Shown here in pieces: positions 35,711 to 44,800 of a DNA stretch of 64,000 bases. Both the position numbers and the translations under genes were made by a program. The notes below the pieces were generated by a model. That model searched no databases, had not been told where the DNA came from, and saw only the letters and a program-made list of their open reading frames with translations. Position 1 is the stretch's first letter, and each line of letters begins with the position of its first letter. Source of the stretch: Nymphaea colorata (lineage: Eukaryota; Streptophyta; Magnoliopsida; Nymphaeales; Nymphaeaceae); NCBI RefSeq assembly GCF_008831285.2, contig NC_045140.1:14032233-14096232 (forward strand), written 5' to 3'.

Positions 35711-38700
35711 ATGGCAGCCTCTTCCTCGTCAACCGTCAACACCAATCCCACTGAAATAGGGGCTTTTAGAACGGAGAATGTTCCCATGCAGGTCATCACT
35801 CTTCGCCTCACCAAGGATAATTATTTCTCGTGGTCGCCTGCTATGACCATGGGGATTGCTGGCCGTGGTCGCATGGCCTATATTGATGGGAGCAACCCCG
35901 AACCAGCAAGAACAAGTGATGTGTGGCATACTTGGTTTCTTGAGGATAATCAAGTGAAAACTTGGATTGTCAATTCCGTTTCCGCCGATATTCAGCCCCT
36001 TATCCTTCGGAAGAAGACTGCTAGAGACATGTGGGTGGTCCTCGAGCAAATGTATGGCCAAAAGAAGACCGCAATTCGTACTTACCAAGTAATGAAGACA
36101 GTCTATGGCATTCGACAAGGGACCTCGTCTGTTGCAGAGTACTATGGGGCTTTGAAAGCCAAGTGGGAAGAGCTTGACTATCATTCTGATATTCCTTGGC
36201 ATTGTCCCCATGATCAGGCGCTCTATGTTGCTCATGAATGGGAAAACAGGGTGTTCCTATTTTTAGCAGGTTTAAATGATGAGTTTGAAGGTGTTCGAAG
36301 TCAGATTTTGAATTCAGGGGAGGTGTCCAGTATTGAAGATGTGTACTCCTGTGTTGAAGCGGAAGAACAGCGAAGGCTTGTTACAAAAGAAGGGAAGAGG
36401 GAACTTGTGCCCTATAACGAGAGATCTGCTCTCGTGAGTCGTGGTCCTGGCGGCCCATCTAGGTCTCTTCGCCGGTGCACTCACTGCAAGAAGACAGGTC
36501 ACACTGTGGATTATTGCTGGGATCTTCATCCAGAAAAGAAGGGGAACAGAGGGAGATCTTTGACTGGGAGAACGCCCGTGTCTGAGGTGCAAGCCTCTAG
36601 TGGAGAAAAAGTCTCCATTTCTGCTGACCAGCTTCGTGAACTAAGGGCTTATTTGGGCAGGCTCGATGTCAACAAGACTGAGACCTCAGAGGGAACTACA
36701 GCTAATCATGCTCTTGCAGCTATTGGCAATCAAGGTAACTCTTCTGTGGGGGAATGGATTGTCGATAGTGGTGCTACTCATCACATGACAGGTAACCCAA
36801 AATTGTTTCATGAGTATAAGTTGTCCTCGGGAAGGGAACGTGTTTCTCTTGCAGATGGTTCCTCTACCTGTGTGGCAGGCGAAGGCACTCTGTCCTTGTT
36901 GGACAAATTTCATGTGCAGGGCGCTTTACATGTTCCCCAGTTTCCTTTAAATCTCTTATCAGTCAGTAGACTTACTAAAGAATTGAATTGTGAACTTATA
37001 TTCTCTGCCGATCGTTGTGTTTTGCAGGACTTGGTGACAGGGAAGAGGATTGGGATTGGTTTAGCTTCTGATGGATTATATCGTCTTCCCATACGTGTGG
37101 CTACTGCTCTGTTGACAGCGATCCGCAAGACAGATAAGAGAAGAGAAGATTGTCTTCAGTCTTTTATGTACTGGCATGAACGTTTTGGGCATTTACCTTT
37201 TGGGATTTTGAAACATTTGTTTCCAGACTTGTGTTCCTCCTTTGATGTGTCTTCCATTTCTTGTGATGTTTGTCAGTTTGCCAAACATGTGAGGGCTTCG
37301 TACCCTCTTTCTTCTAGTTGTGCTAATGAAGCTTTTTCTCTGATTCACTCTGATGTATGGGGACCTTCGGGCATTCATACCCGTCAAGGTTTCCAGTATT
37401 TTATCACTTTCATTGATGATTTCTCTCGTGCTACATTTATATACTTGTTAAAAGACCGCAGCGAGGTTCCTCGAATCATCGAGACATTTATTCTTCTTGT
37501 GCATACCCAGTATGGTGCGAATGTTAAAACTTTCAGGTCCGATAATGCCCGTGAGTACATGTGTCGGCCTGTTGAGGAGTTTCTTAGACAACGGGGGATT
37601 GTTCACGAGACATCCTGTAGTTACACCCCCCCTCAAAATGGGGTAGCTGAAAGGAAAAATCGTCAACTTCTTAATGTCACCAGGGCTCTTTTGTTTCAGA
37701 GAAATCTTCCTAAACACTATTGGGGTGATGCAGTTCTTACTAGTGCCTATCTTATTAACCGCATGCCCAGTCGTGTTTTGAATGGTAGGACTCCCCACTC
37801 GTTGCTTCCTGGCAGTCGTCCACCATTTCCTCTTCCTCCTCGTGTTTTTGGTTGTGTATGTTTTATCCATGATCACAGTCCAAATGTCAAGAAACTTGAT
37901 CCTAGGTCTATCAAAGGTGTCTTTGTTGGATACTCCCCTACGCAAAAAGGATACAAATGTATTGATCCTATTACTGGTCGAGCTTATGTTACGAGGGATG
38001 TTACCTTCTTGGAACATGCCTCTTACTTTGGTGTGAATCCTCTTCAGGGGGAGCAGTCTGTGGGCAGGGAAGAGTATTCTCAGAGACAGGAACTTCAGTT
38101 TATAGATTTTCTGGACTACAAGAAAACAGAATCACTTAATACTGTTGATGTGCCTGAGAATGAGGAAAGGGGTGACAATAGCATTGAGAAGGAAGGCCCT
38201 CAGTTGTTTGGACAGTTCTACTCTAGACGAGGTACTCGGACAGAGGTGATGACTTGTGATGCTAGATCTACTTCCAATCCCAATGCCACTCCTTCCCTGG
38301 ATGAACCAAGTCCTACCGAGGAGACCGTGGAGACCCATGATGAGGTTGAAAAGAAGAATGACGATCTTCCCATTGCCCTGAGAAAGGGTGTCAGGTCATG
38401 TACTCAACACCCTATTGGTAATTTTGTTTCTTATTCCAGACTTGGGAAAGATTACAAGTGTTTTGTTTCTACTCTTTCTTTGGCTGTGATTCCCAGGACT
38501 GTCGCTGAAGCTCAAAGTGACTCCAAGTGGGCCGATGCAATGAAAGAAGAAATAGATGCCCTAAGAAGAAACTTGACATGGGAAGTGGTGAAGATTCCTG
38601 AAGCCGCTCACCTAGTTGGATCCAAATGGGTGTATACCATCAAGTACAAACCAGATGGGAGTGTTGAAAGATATAAAGCTCGACTTGTGGCCAAGGGATT

Positions 38701-40036
38701 TAGCCAGAAATATGGAATTGATTACTTGGAAACCTTTGCTCCTGTTGCGAAAATGAAGACTGTGAGGGTGGTTATATCCCTAGCTGTGATGAAGGAGTGG
38801 AAGATGTATCAACTGGATGTTAAGAATGCATTCCTCAATGGTGACCTCGAAGAAGAAGTATATATGCATATGCCTCCAGGATATGAAGAACCAGAAATGT
38901 GTTGTAAGCTGAAAAAGGCATTGTATGGCCTTAAGCAATCGCCCAGAGCGTGGTTTGAACGACTGAGAAGAGTGATGATACGTCATGGATACAAACAAGG
39001 AAATGGAGATCACACTCTGTTTGTGAAGAAGAAGGAGAGCAAGGTTACTCTCCTGCTCGTCTACGTAGATGACATGATTGTTACTGGAGATGATGAGGAA
39101 GAGATTATCAAGCTAAAAGGGTTACTGGCTACAGAATTCGACCTAAAAGATCTTGGAAAACTAAGGTATTTTCTTGGTATGGAGGTTGCTAGGTCTAGTA
39201 CTGGTCTTGTACTAAACCAAAGGAAATATACATTAGACCTGCTGGAAGAAACTGGTAAATTGGGATGTAGACCTACTCCTACCCCTTTTGACACTGGGCA
39301 CAAGTTGAGTCTCAGAGATGGAGAGCCTCTCTGTGAAGAAGACAAGGGAAGATATCAACGTTTGGTTGGGAAGCTAATTTATCTTACCCTCACGAGACCT
39401 GATATCACCTTTGTGGTGAATGTTTTGAGCCAATTCATGCATGCGCCAACCGATGCACATCTGAAGGCTGTGGACAGAGTGCTATGCTACCTGAAGAAAA
39501 ATCCTGGTAAGGGACTCCTGTATGTGAAACAAGAGACTGTGGAAATCGAGGGCTATTCTGATGCGGATTGGGCAGGTTGTGGTGATACCAGACGATCCAC
39601 TACAGGGTACTGTGTCTACTTGGGAGGAAACCTTGTTGTATGGAGGAGCAAGAGACAGGATGTTTGCTCTAGATCCAGTGCAGAGGCAGAATATAGGGCA
39701 GTTGCTATGGGAGTGTCAGAGTTATTATGGTTGAAGATATTGTTGACTGACATTGGAATAGAGATTGAAGGACCTATGAAGATGTATTGTGATAACAAGT
39801 CTGCAATCAACTTAGCCAACAATCCTGTACTTCACGACAGAACAAAACATGTTGAAATTGATCGTCACTTCATTCGGGAAAGGATTGATGCGAAAGAGTT
39901 GATCTTACCTTACATGAAGTCTGAAGACCAAACTGCTGATGTTCTGACGAAAGCTCTTCCTTCAGCTTCATTTGAGAGGAATGTATCCAAGTTGGGCATG
40001 TTTGATATGTACGCCCAACTTGAGGGGGAGTGTTGA
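35711..40036 (+). CDS. C4 Copia gag-pol polyprotein, intact
   Basis: One frame of 1441 residues from ATG 35711. I chose this start because the first gag-like residues (MAASSSSTVN) follow it; the frame is open upstream but only through GC-rich leader. Domains by rough residue: gag with zinc knuckle CTHCKKTGHTVDYC (256-269); protease DSGATHHMTG (from 352); integrase zinc region WHERFGH (from 488) and catalytic D (HSDVWG, about 547), D (SDNARE, about 611) and E (GVAERKNR, about 647); reverse transcriptase with YVDD (near 1118); RNase H with SDADWAG (about 1284), AEAEYRA and MYCDNKSA. All catalytic motifs look intact. The stop codon TGA lies inside the 3' LTR. Confidence 0.96.
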   Translation: MAASSSSTVNTNPTEIGAFRTENVPMQVITLRLTKDNYFSWSPAMTMGIAGRGRMAYIDGSNPEPARTSDVWHTWFLEDNQVKTWIVNSVSADIQPLILRKKTARDMWVVLEQMYGQKKTAIRTYQVMKTVYGIRQGTSSVAEYYGALKAKWEELDYHSDIPWHCPHDQALYVAHEWENRVFLFLAGLNDEFEGVRSQILNSGEVSSIEDVYSCVEAEEQRRLVTKEGKRELVPYNERSALVSRGPGGPSRSLRRCTHCKKTGHTVDYCWDLHPEKKGNRGRSLTGRTPVSEVQASSGEKVSISADQLRELRAYLGRLDVNKTETSEGTTANHALAAIGNQGNSSVGEWIVDSGATHHMTGNPKLFHEYKLSSGRERVSLADGSSTCVAGEGTLSLLDKFHVQGALHVPQFPLNLLSVSRLTKELNCELIFSADRCVLQDLVTGKRIGIGLASDGLYRLPIRVATALLTAIRKTDKRREDCLQSFMYWHERFGHLPFGILKHLFPDLCSSFDVSSISCDVCQFAKHVRASYPLSSSCANEAFSLIHSDVWGPSGIHTRQGFQYFITFIDDFSRATFIYLLKDRSEVPRIIETFILLVHTQYGANVKTFRSDNAREYMCRPVEEFLRQRGIVHETSCSYTPPQNGVAERKNRQLLNVTRALLFQRNLPKHYWGDAVLTSAYLINRMPSRVLNGRTPHSLLPGSRPPFPLPPRVFGCVCFIHDHSPNVKKLDPRSIKGVFVGYSPTQKGYKCIDPITGRAYVTRDVTFLEHASYFGVNPLQGEQSVGREEYSQRQELQFIDFLDYKKTESLNTVDVPENEERGDNSIEKEGPQLFGQFYSRRGTRTEVMTCDARSTSNPNATPSLDEPSPTEETVETHDEVEKKNDDLPIALRKGVRSCTQHPIGNFVSYSRLGKDYKCFVSTLSLAVIPRTVAEAQSDSKWADAMKEEIDALRRNLTWEVVKIPEAAHLVGSKWVYTIKYKPDGSVERYKARLVAKGFSQKYGIDYLETFAPVAKMKTVRVVISLAVMKEWKMYQLDVKNAFLNGDLEEEVYMHMPPGYEEPEMCCKLKKALYGLKQSPRAWFERLRRVMIRHGYKQGNGDHTLFVKKKESKVTLLLVYVDDMIVTGDDEEEIIKLKGLLATEFDLKDLGKLRYFLGMEVARSSTGLVLNQRKYTLDLLEETGKLGCRPTPTPFDTGHKLSLRDGEPLCEEDKGRYQRLVGKLIYLTLTRPDITFVVNVLSQFMHAPTDAHLKAVDRVLCYLKKNPGKGLLYVKQETVEIEGYSDADWAGCGDTRRSTTGYCVYLGGNLVVWRSKRQDVCSRSSAEAEYRAVAMGVSELLWLKILLTDIGIEIEGPMKMYCDNKSAINLANNPVLHDRTKHVEIDRHFIRERIDAKELILPYMKSEDQTADVLTKALPSASFERNVSKLGMFDMYAQLEGEC
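40019..40030 (+). other. C4 polypurine tract
   Basis: CTTGAGGGGGAG immediately before the 3' LTR, overlapping the last codons of gag-pol. It primes plus-strand synthesis in this class of element. Confidence 0.9.
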
Positions 40037-40279
40037 TAGATTGTGGGTTTCGGGTCCGGATCCATACCCGACCCGCCTTGTAGCCCGTTTTGGGCTCTAC
40101 TTAAGTCATGTAACCCTAATCCTTATGTGTTAATGATAATCTTTAGAGAGAGAGAGTCTGGCTGCTAGTGGGCACCAACTCCTCCTCATTCGTGGTTTTT
40201 TCTCCCTCGTGTTGAGGGTTTTCCACGTTACATCGTGATCATTGTTTCTCTTCTTCTTCGTCTTGTTCGTATTTCTACA
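40031..40279 (+). repeat. C4 3' LTR (249 bp)
   Basis: Identical by eye to 34932-35180 and followed by the target duplication ATAAT. Its first six bases TGTTGA include the gag-pol stop codon. Confidence 0.96.
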
Positions 40280-41205
40280 ATAATAATGAATGATTAAGAG
40301 ATGAGAGGCCAGTGGGATGTGGCTGTGTGTTTGGGAGACGTCCCGTTCTCGCCACTGGTCTCGTCTGTCGGAGCGCAGGCGGTGCGAGGCCCCAGGGTTC
40401 TGTTGTGTGTTGTGCTTGGAGCGTTGGGCTCCCGCCTTCCCAACCTGGGTGTCCTAAGGAAGGCTGAGCATCTCACCTTGGACTTCACACATCCAGGGAT
40501 GAGTTTTCTACCGCTGCAGTGGGTGAAATGGATCCATACTGTTATGGGCCACCACGGGGGTTGTCTCTTAGCTGCAGGTCGCCCGCAGTGTGCACGTGCC
40601 TGTGTTGCACCCACAGGAACTGTTAATGCACTAAAGTTAATGAAAATGTAATGTGTATGATAGAATGCATGTGACTGACGTATATGTGAATGATATGAAT
40701 GTAAGTGTTATGTTTAAGCATGCTTCGCATGTGACTGATGTTGTGTTAGTGTGGCCATCAAGTGGCTTTTACGTGTCGTACTCTGACACGACATGACGAT
40801 AGATGGGTTGATATTTGTTCTTTTATTTGAGCATTACTTGAGAGGGTTTGACATTTTCCTGGCTTGTTACCATACTGCGAAGGCTGAGCCTTCAGTTGTT
40901 TTCTTTTTCAGGTTTTGGCGGACCCGGGGCAACAGGTTGAGCAGATGACTTCACTCACGTCCTACTGGGGAGGTTTTGGGATTGTCGTTTGTAGTGCCGG
41001 CGCATCATGTTTTGGTTTTATTGATGTCTTCTTTTTGTTAGGCATCAATGTTATGATTTTGGGGCATTTTAGTCATGCACATAGATGTGAATTTGTATGA
41101 AACAAAATGGTTATATAAATGAAAGTTCGCCCCATTGTTTTGAATTGCTTGGCTCATCGTCTTTTTGAATTGTTGGGTAGTCACACCTCGATGCTTTATG
41201 TTTAG
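40280..41205 (+). repeat. Gypsy-1 5' LTR, middle part
   Basis: Continues the LTR after C4 and aligns with about 52266-53165 of the 3' LTR (shared ATGAGAGGCCAGTGGGATGTG, CCCCAGGG, GACACGACAT and TCCTACTGGGGAGGTTTTGG). Ends with the C5 target duplication TTTAG (41201-41205). Confidence 0.92.
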
Positions 41206-41483
41206 TGTTAACATATCATGTGTAGGGAACCGGGTCTGGATCCAGACCCGGTCCCATGGGCACGGGTACCGAGAGTGGCTCGGTACCCTAGGCGTTTTTC
41301 CCTCTTATTTAATCTCACTTATAGTGTAATTGTTGATTAAGTGATATAAGATTTTCTCTCTCCTAGGGTTGCGGTTGTGCACCTAGGTTAGAGCTTCTCC
41401 GTGGTTTTTCACCTCTCTTTGAGGTTTTCCACGTATATTGTGTGTTCCTTCTCTTTCTCTCCATCTTGGTGTGTGTTTCTACA
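41206..41483 (+). repeat. C5 5' LTR (278 bp)
   Basis: TGTTAACATATC...TTTCTACA, identical by eye to the 3' copy. It contains a perfect 24-bp palindrome and a second hairpin near its start (see 41229-41288). Confidence 0.96.
41229..41288 (+). repeat. Double palindrome at the C5 LTR start
   Basis: 41229-41252 is a perfect 24-bp palindrome with arm ACCGGGTCTGGA. At 41264-41288, GGGTACCGAG and CTCGGTACCC form a 10-bp stem around AGTGG. Both recur in the 3' LTR (46129-46152 and 46164-46188). The C6 LTRs keep the same two structures with changed loops. Confidence 0.9.
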
Positions 41484-41495
41484 TGGTATCAGAGC
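41484..41495 (+). other. C5 primer binding site
   Basis: TGGTATCAGAGC directly after the LTR end TACA, complementary to initiator tRNA-Met. Confidence 0.95.
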
Positions 41496-41809
41496 CAACG
41501 CGTGAGAGATCGTTGGTGTGATAGTCGTGTTTCCGCCGTTTTTTGCCGCTGCTGTTTCCGCCGTTTTTTCCTCTGCCGCTGCTGCGCCGCCGCCGTCCAG
41601 CGCTGCCAGCTGCGCCGCCATCGTCCAGCGCGGTTGTTCTCTGCTGCGTTGCCGCTGTCCAGCGCCGCCGTCGCCCACTTCAGCGCCGCCGCCGTCCCGC
41701 GCCACCGCTGCCCACCGCCGTCGCTCTCTCCCGCACCGCCGCCGTCCAGCGCCGCTGCCTCTTGTTTGTCGTCTCTGGTGCTGGGTATTCTTTCTCCTTG
41801 GTGATTGTG
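41496..41809 (+). other. C5 leader, GC-rich
   Basis: About 310 bases rich in GCCGCCGTCCAGCGC-like repeats. As in C4, it is open in several phases by composition; I do not read it as coding. The gag start follows at 41810. Confidence 0.6.
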
Positions 41810-44800
41810 ATGGCCGAGGAGATGTCCCTCAAGATCGATGATGCCCTAGACTCGGGCAGCAATACCAAGAGCGAGATCTTGCCTGTTCAAGTCACCTCCA
41901 TCCGGCTGAACAAGGATAACTATCTCTCTTGGTCGGCTGCCCTAGAAATTGGGATAACCAGTCGTGGTCGCCTGCCCTACATCACTGGGGAGAAGCCTGC
42001 ACCTTCAAAAACCGATCCGCGATGGGCTACTTGGACGTTGGAAGATAGTCAGGTTAAAGTATGGATTATTAGTTCTGTTTCTGCAGATATTCAGCCTTTG
42101 ATCTTGCGTAAATCGACTGCCTACGACATGTGGACTGTGCTTGCACGGATGTATGGCCGTAAGAAGAGAGTATTGCGTACGTACCAAATCAAACGTAGCA
42201 TATACTCTCTTAAACAGGGTGACTTGTCTGTAGCCGCTTTCTTTGCAGCCCTAAAGACTAAGTGGGAGGAACTTGACTACCATGTAAATGATGACTGGCA
42301 CTGTGGGTCTGATCATGCCTTGTACTGGGACAAAGAGTGGATGGATCGGACGTTTCTTTTCCTCGGAGGCTTACGCGATGAATTTGAATCCATTAGGAGC
42401 CAAATTCTCAATTGTGACGAGGTCCCCGGAATTGAAGAGGTGTATGCCCGTGTGGAATCTGAGGAACAGCGTCGACAGGTGATGCATATTGACACCAGTC
42501 AGGGGAGTTCTCCTTCAGCCTTTGTTAGTCGTGCTTCTGGGATTGGACAGCGTCCTGTTCGGCGGTGTAGCCATTGCAACAAATCAGGACATTCTGTTGA
42601 TTTTTGTTGGGATCTTCATCCTGAGAGGCGGCTTGTCCGGGGTCGTCCTCCTTCTAGCCGCCGGAGTCCTTCTGTGCCTGAGCCTAGTCAGAGTAGTCCT
42701 TCAAATGTTGCCAAATCTAAGCTTTCCTCCGATCAAATCAAAGAACTGCAAGCGTATATCAGCCGGCTGTCTACTACTCAGGAGGATACTTCCACGTCTG
42801 AGGGGGCTAAGTTAGCCCAAGCTCTCGTGGCCACTAGTGACCAAGGTAATTCCTCACATGGTGATTGGATTGTTGACAGTGGTGCTACGCATCATATGAC
42901 AGGGGACCCTAAGATGTTCCAAGAATACAAATTGTCTTCGGGGCAGCAACGTGTATCTATGGCTGATGGTTCTTCTATCTCTGTGGCTGGAAAAGGGAGT
43001 TTGTCCTTGTTAAATAAATACTGTCTTCATAATGCTCTTCATGTTCCCAATATTCCTGTGAATTTGTTATCTGTCAGCAGTATTACTAAAGAGCTCAACT
43101 GTAATCTGATCTTTTCTGCTGATCGGTGTTTTCTGCAGGACTTGGTGACGGGGCAGAAGATTGGGATTGGTTCGGCCATTGATGGACTCTACAGACTGCC
43201 TGTGCAGGTTGCGTCCGCTCTTATTTCAGCCACTAGTGGACAGTTGTCAGGCATGGAAGACAGATCTACTATTATGCGATGGCACGAGCGGCTTGGTCAT
43301 CTTCCGTTTCCATTGATTAAGAAGTTGTTTCCTAGTTTGTTTCATTATGTTTCCATGGACTCCTTCACCTGTGAAGTGTGTCAGTTAGCTAAACATGTTA
43401 GGGCCTCGTACCCTATTTCATTCAATAAAACCACTCGTCCATTTGCTTTGGTTCATTCTGATGTTTGGGGTCCTTCGGGAGTACCCACTTGTCGTGGTTT
43501 TCATTACTTTATGACCCTTATTGATGATTACTCCCGTTGTACGTTCGTGTATCTGTTGAAAAAACGTAGTGAAGTTCCCGTTATTGTCAAAAATTTTGTG
43601 GCCTTTGTTGAGACTCAGTTTCAGACGTCTGTCCAAGCTTTTCGCACCGATAATGCTCGAGAGTATGTCTCTCAATCCCTAGATGATTTCTTGAAGAGCA
43701 AGGGTATTGTCCATGAAACGTCATGTAGTTACACACCTCCCCAAAATGGCGTGGCTGAACGAAAGAATCGCCATTTGCTTGATGTTACCCGGGCTCTTCT
43801 GTTCCATCGACAGGTTCCCAAGCGCTACTGGGGTGATGCGCTTCTCACTAGTGCCCACCTTATCAACCACCGTATGCCTACCCGTGTGTTGCAGGGCCAT
43901 TCCCCGTACTCTATGCTTTGGCCTTCTCAGAATCCCTGGCCTCTTACTCCTCGGGTGTTCGGGTGTGTCTGTTTTGTTCATGACCATAGTCCCACCCTCA
44001 AGAAACTTGATCCTCGGTCTGTCAAGGCTGTCTTCCTGGGGTATTCCTCCACTCAGAAGGGATACAAATGTGTTGATCCTACCACCTCTAAAGTCTATGT
44101 TTCCCGGGACGTCACCTTCCATGAACATGAGGCATATTTTCATGTGAATCCTCTTCAGGGGGAGTATCTAGGACACAGTAGTGAAGAGTATTCCTCAAAT
44201 CAGTTGATTCAGTTTACGGATTTCTTGGATTACAAGGCCAGTGAAAGTGTGGCAGACACAGTCAGAGATGATAGAGACCGTCACATGGACGAGGGTCTTG
44301 ATGATAATCAGCCTACAGCCCGTGATCATTTGTTTGGCCAGGTGTACAGAAGGAAGAAGACAGATGTGATTGAAAATGTTGATGTAACCAATCCCAATCC
44401 TGTGAGCTCCCCGGATGACCCAAGTCTAATCAATGAAGAGCTTCCTATAGCCCTGCGCAAGGGCACCAGGTCTTGCACTTCTCATCCTATTCAGAGATTT
44501 GTCTCTTATGCGAAATTGAGTAAGGATTACAAATGCTTTATAACATCCTTGTCTAAGTCTGTTATTCCCAGGTGTGTGGAAGATGCTAGAGAGGATCCTA
44601 AATGGCTACAGGCCATGACAGAGGAGATGAATGCTTTGGCAAAGAATGACACTTGGGAAGTTGTGGATATTCCCAAAGGGACTCATTTAGTTGGTTCAAA
44701 GTGGGTGTTCAATGTGAAGTACAAACCAGATGGTACTGTGGAAAGGTATAAGGCTCGGCTTGTTGCAAAGGGGTTTAGCCAGAAATATGGTATTGATTAT

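Larger units (their letters stand above)
34932..40279 (+). mobile_element. C4: young, apparently complete Ty1/Copia retrotransposon, 5348 bp
   Basis: Two 249-bp LTRs that read as identical, a perfect 5-bp target duplication ATAAT (34927-34931 and 40280-40284), a primer binding site, a single uninterrupted gag-pol frame and a polypurine tract are all present. Removing the element rejoins the Gypsy-1 LTR (AGTTTGTGAATAC... with ...AATGAATGATTAAGAG, as in the 3' LTR near 52250-52280). Identical LTRs mean insertion too recent for visible mutations. It may still be capable of transposition, though this is inference. Confidence 0.96.

Noticed and set aside
35143-35754. 203-codon open frame across the C4 LTR and leader
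   Set aside because: It runs through the LTR, primer site and CGCCCAGCG repeats and is in another phase from gag-pol; composition explains it.
40301-40651. 116-codon open frame between C4 and C5 (a similar one near 52249-52660)
   Set aside because: It lies within Gypsy-1 LTR sequence and its frame is not conserved between the two LTR copies.
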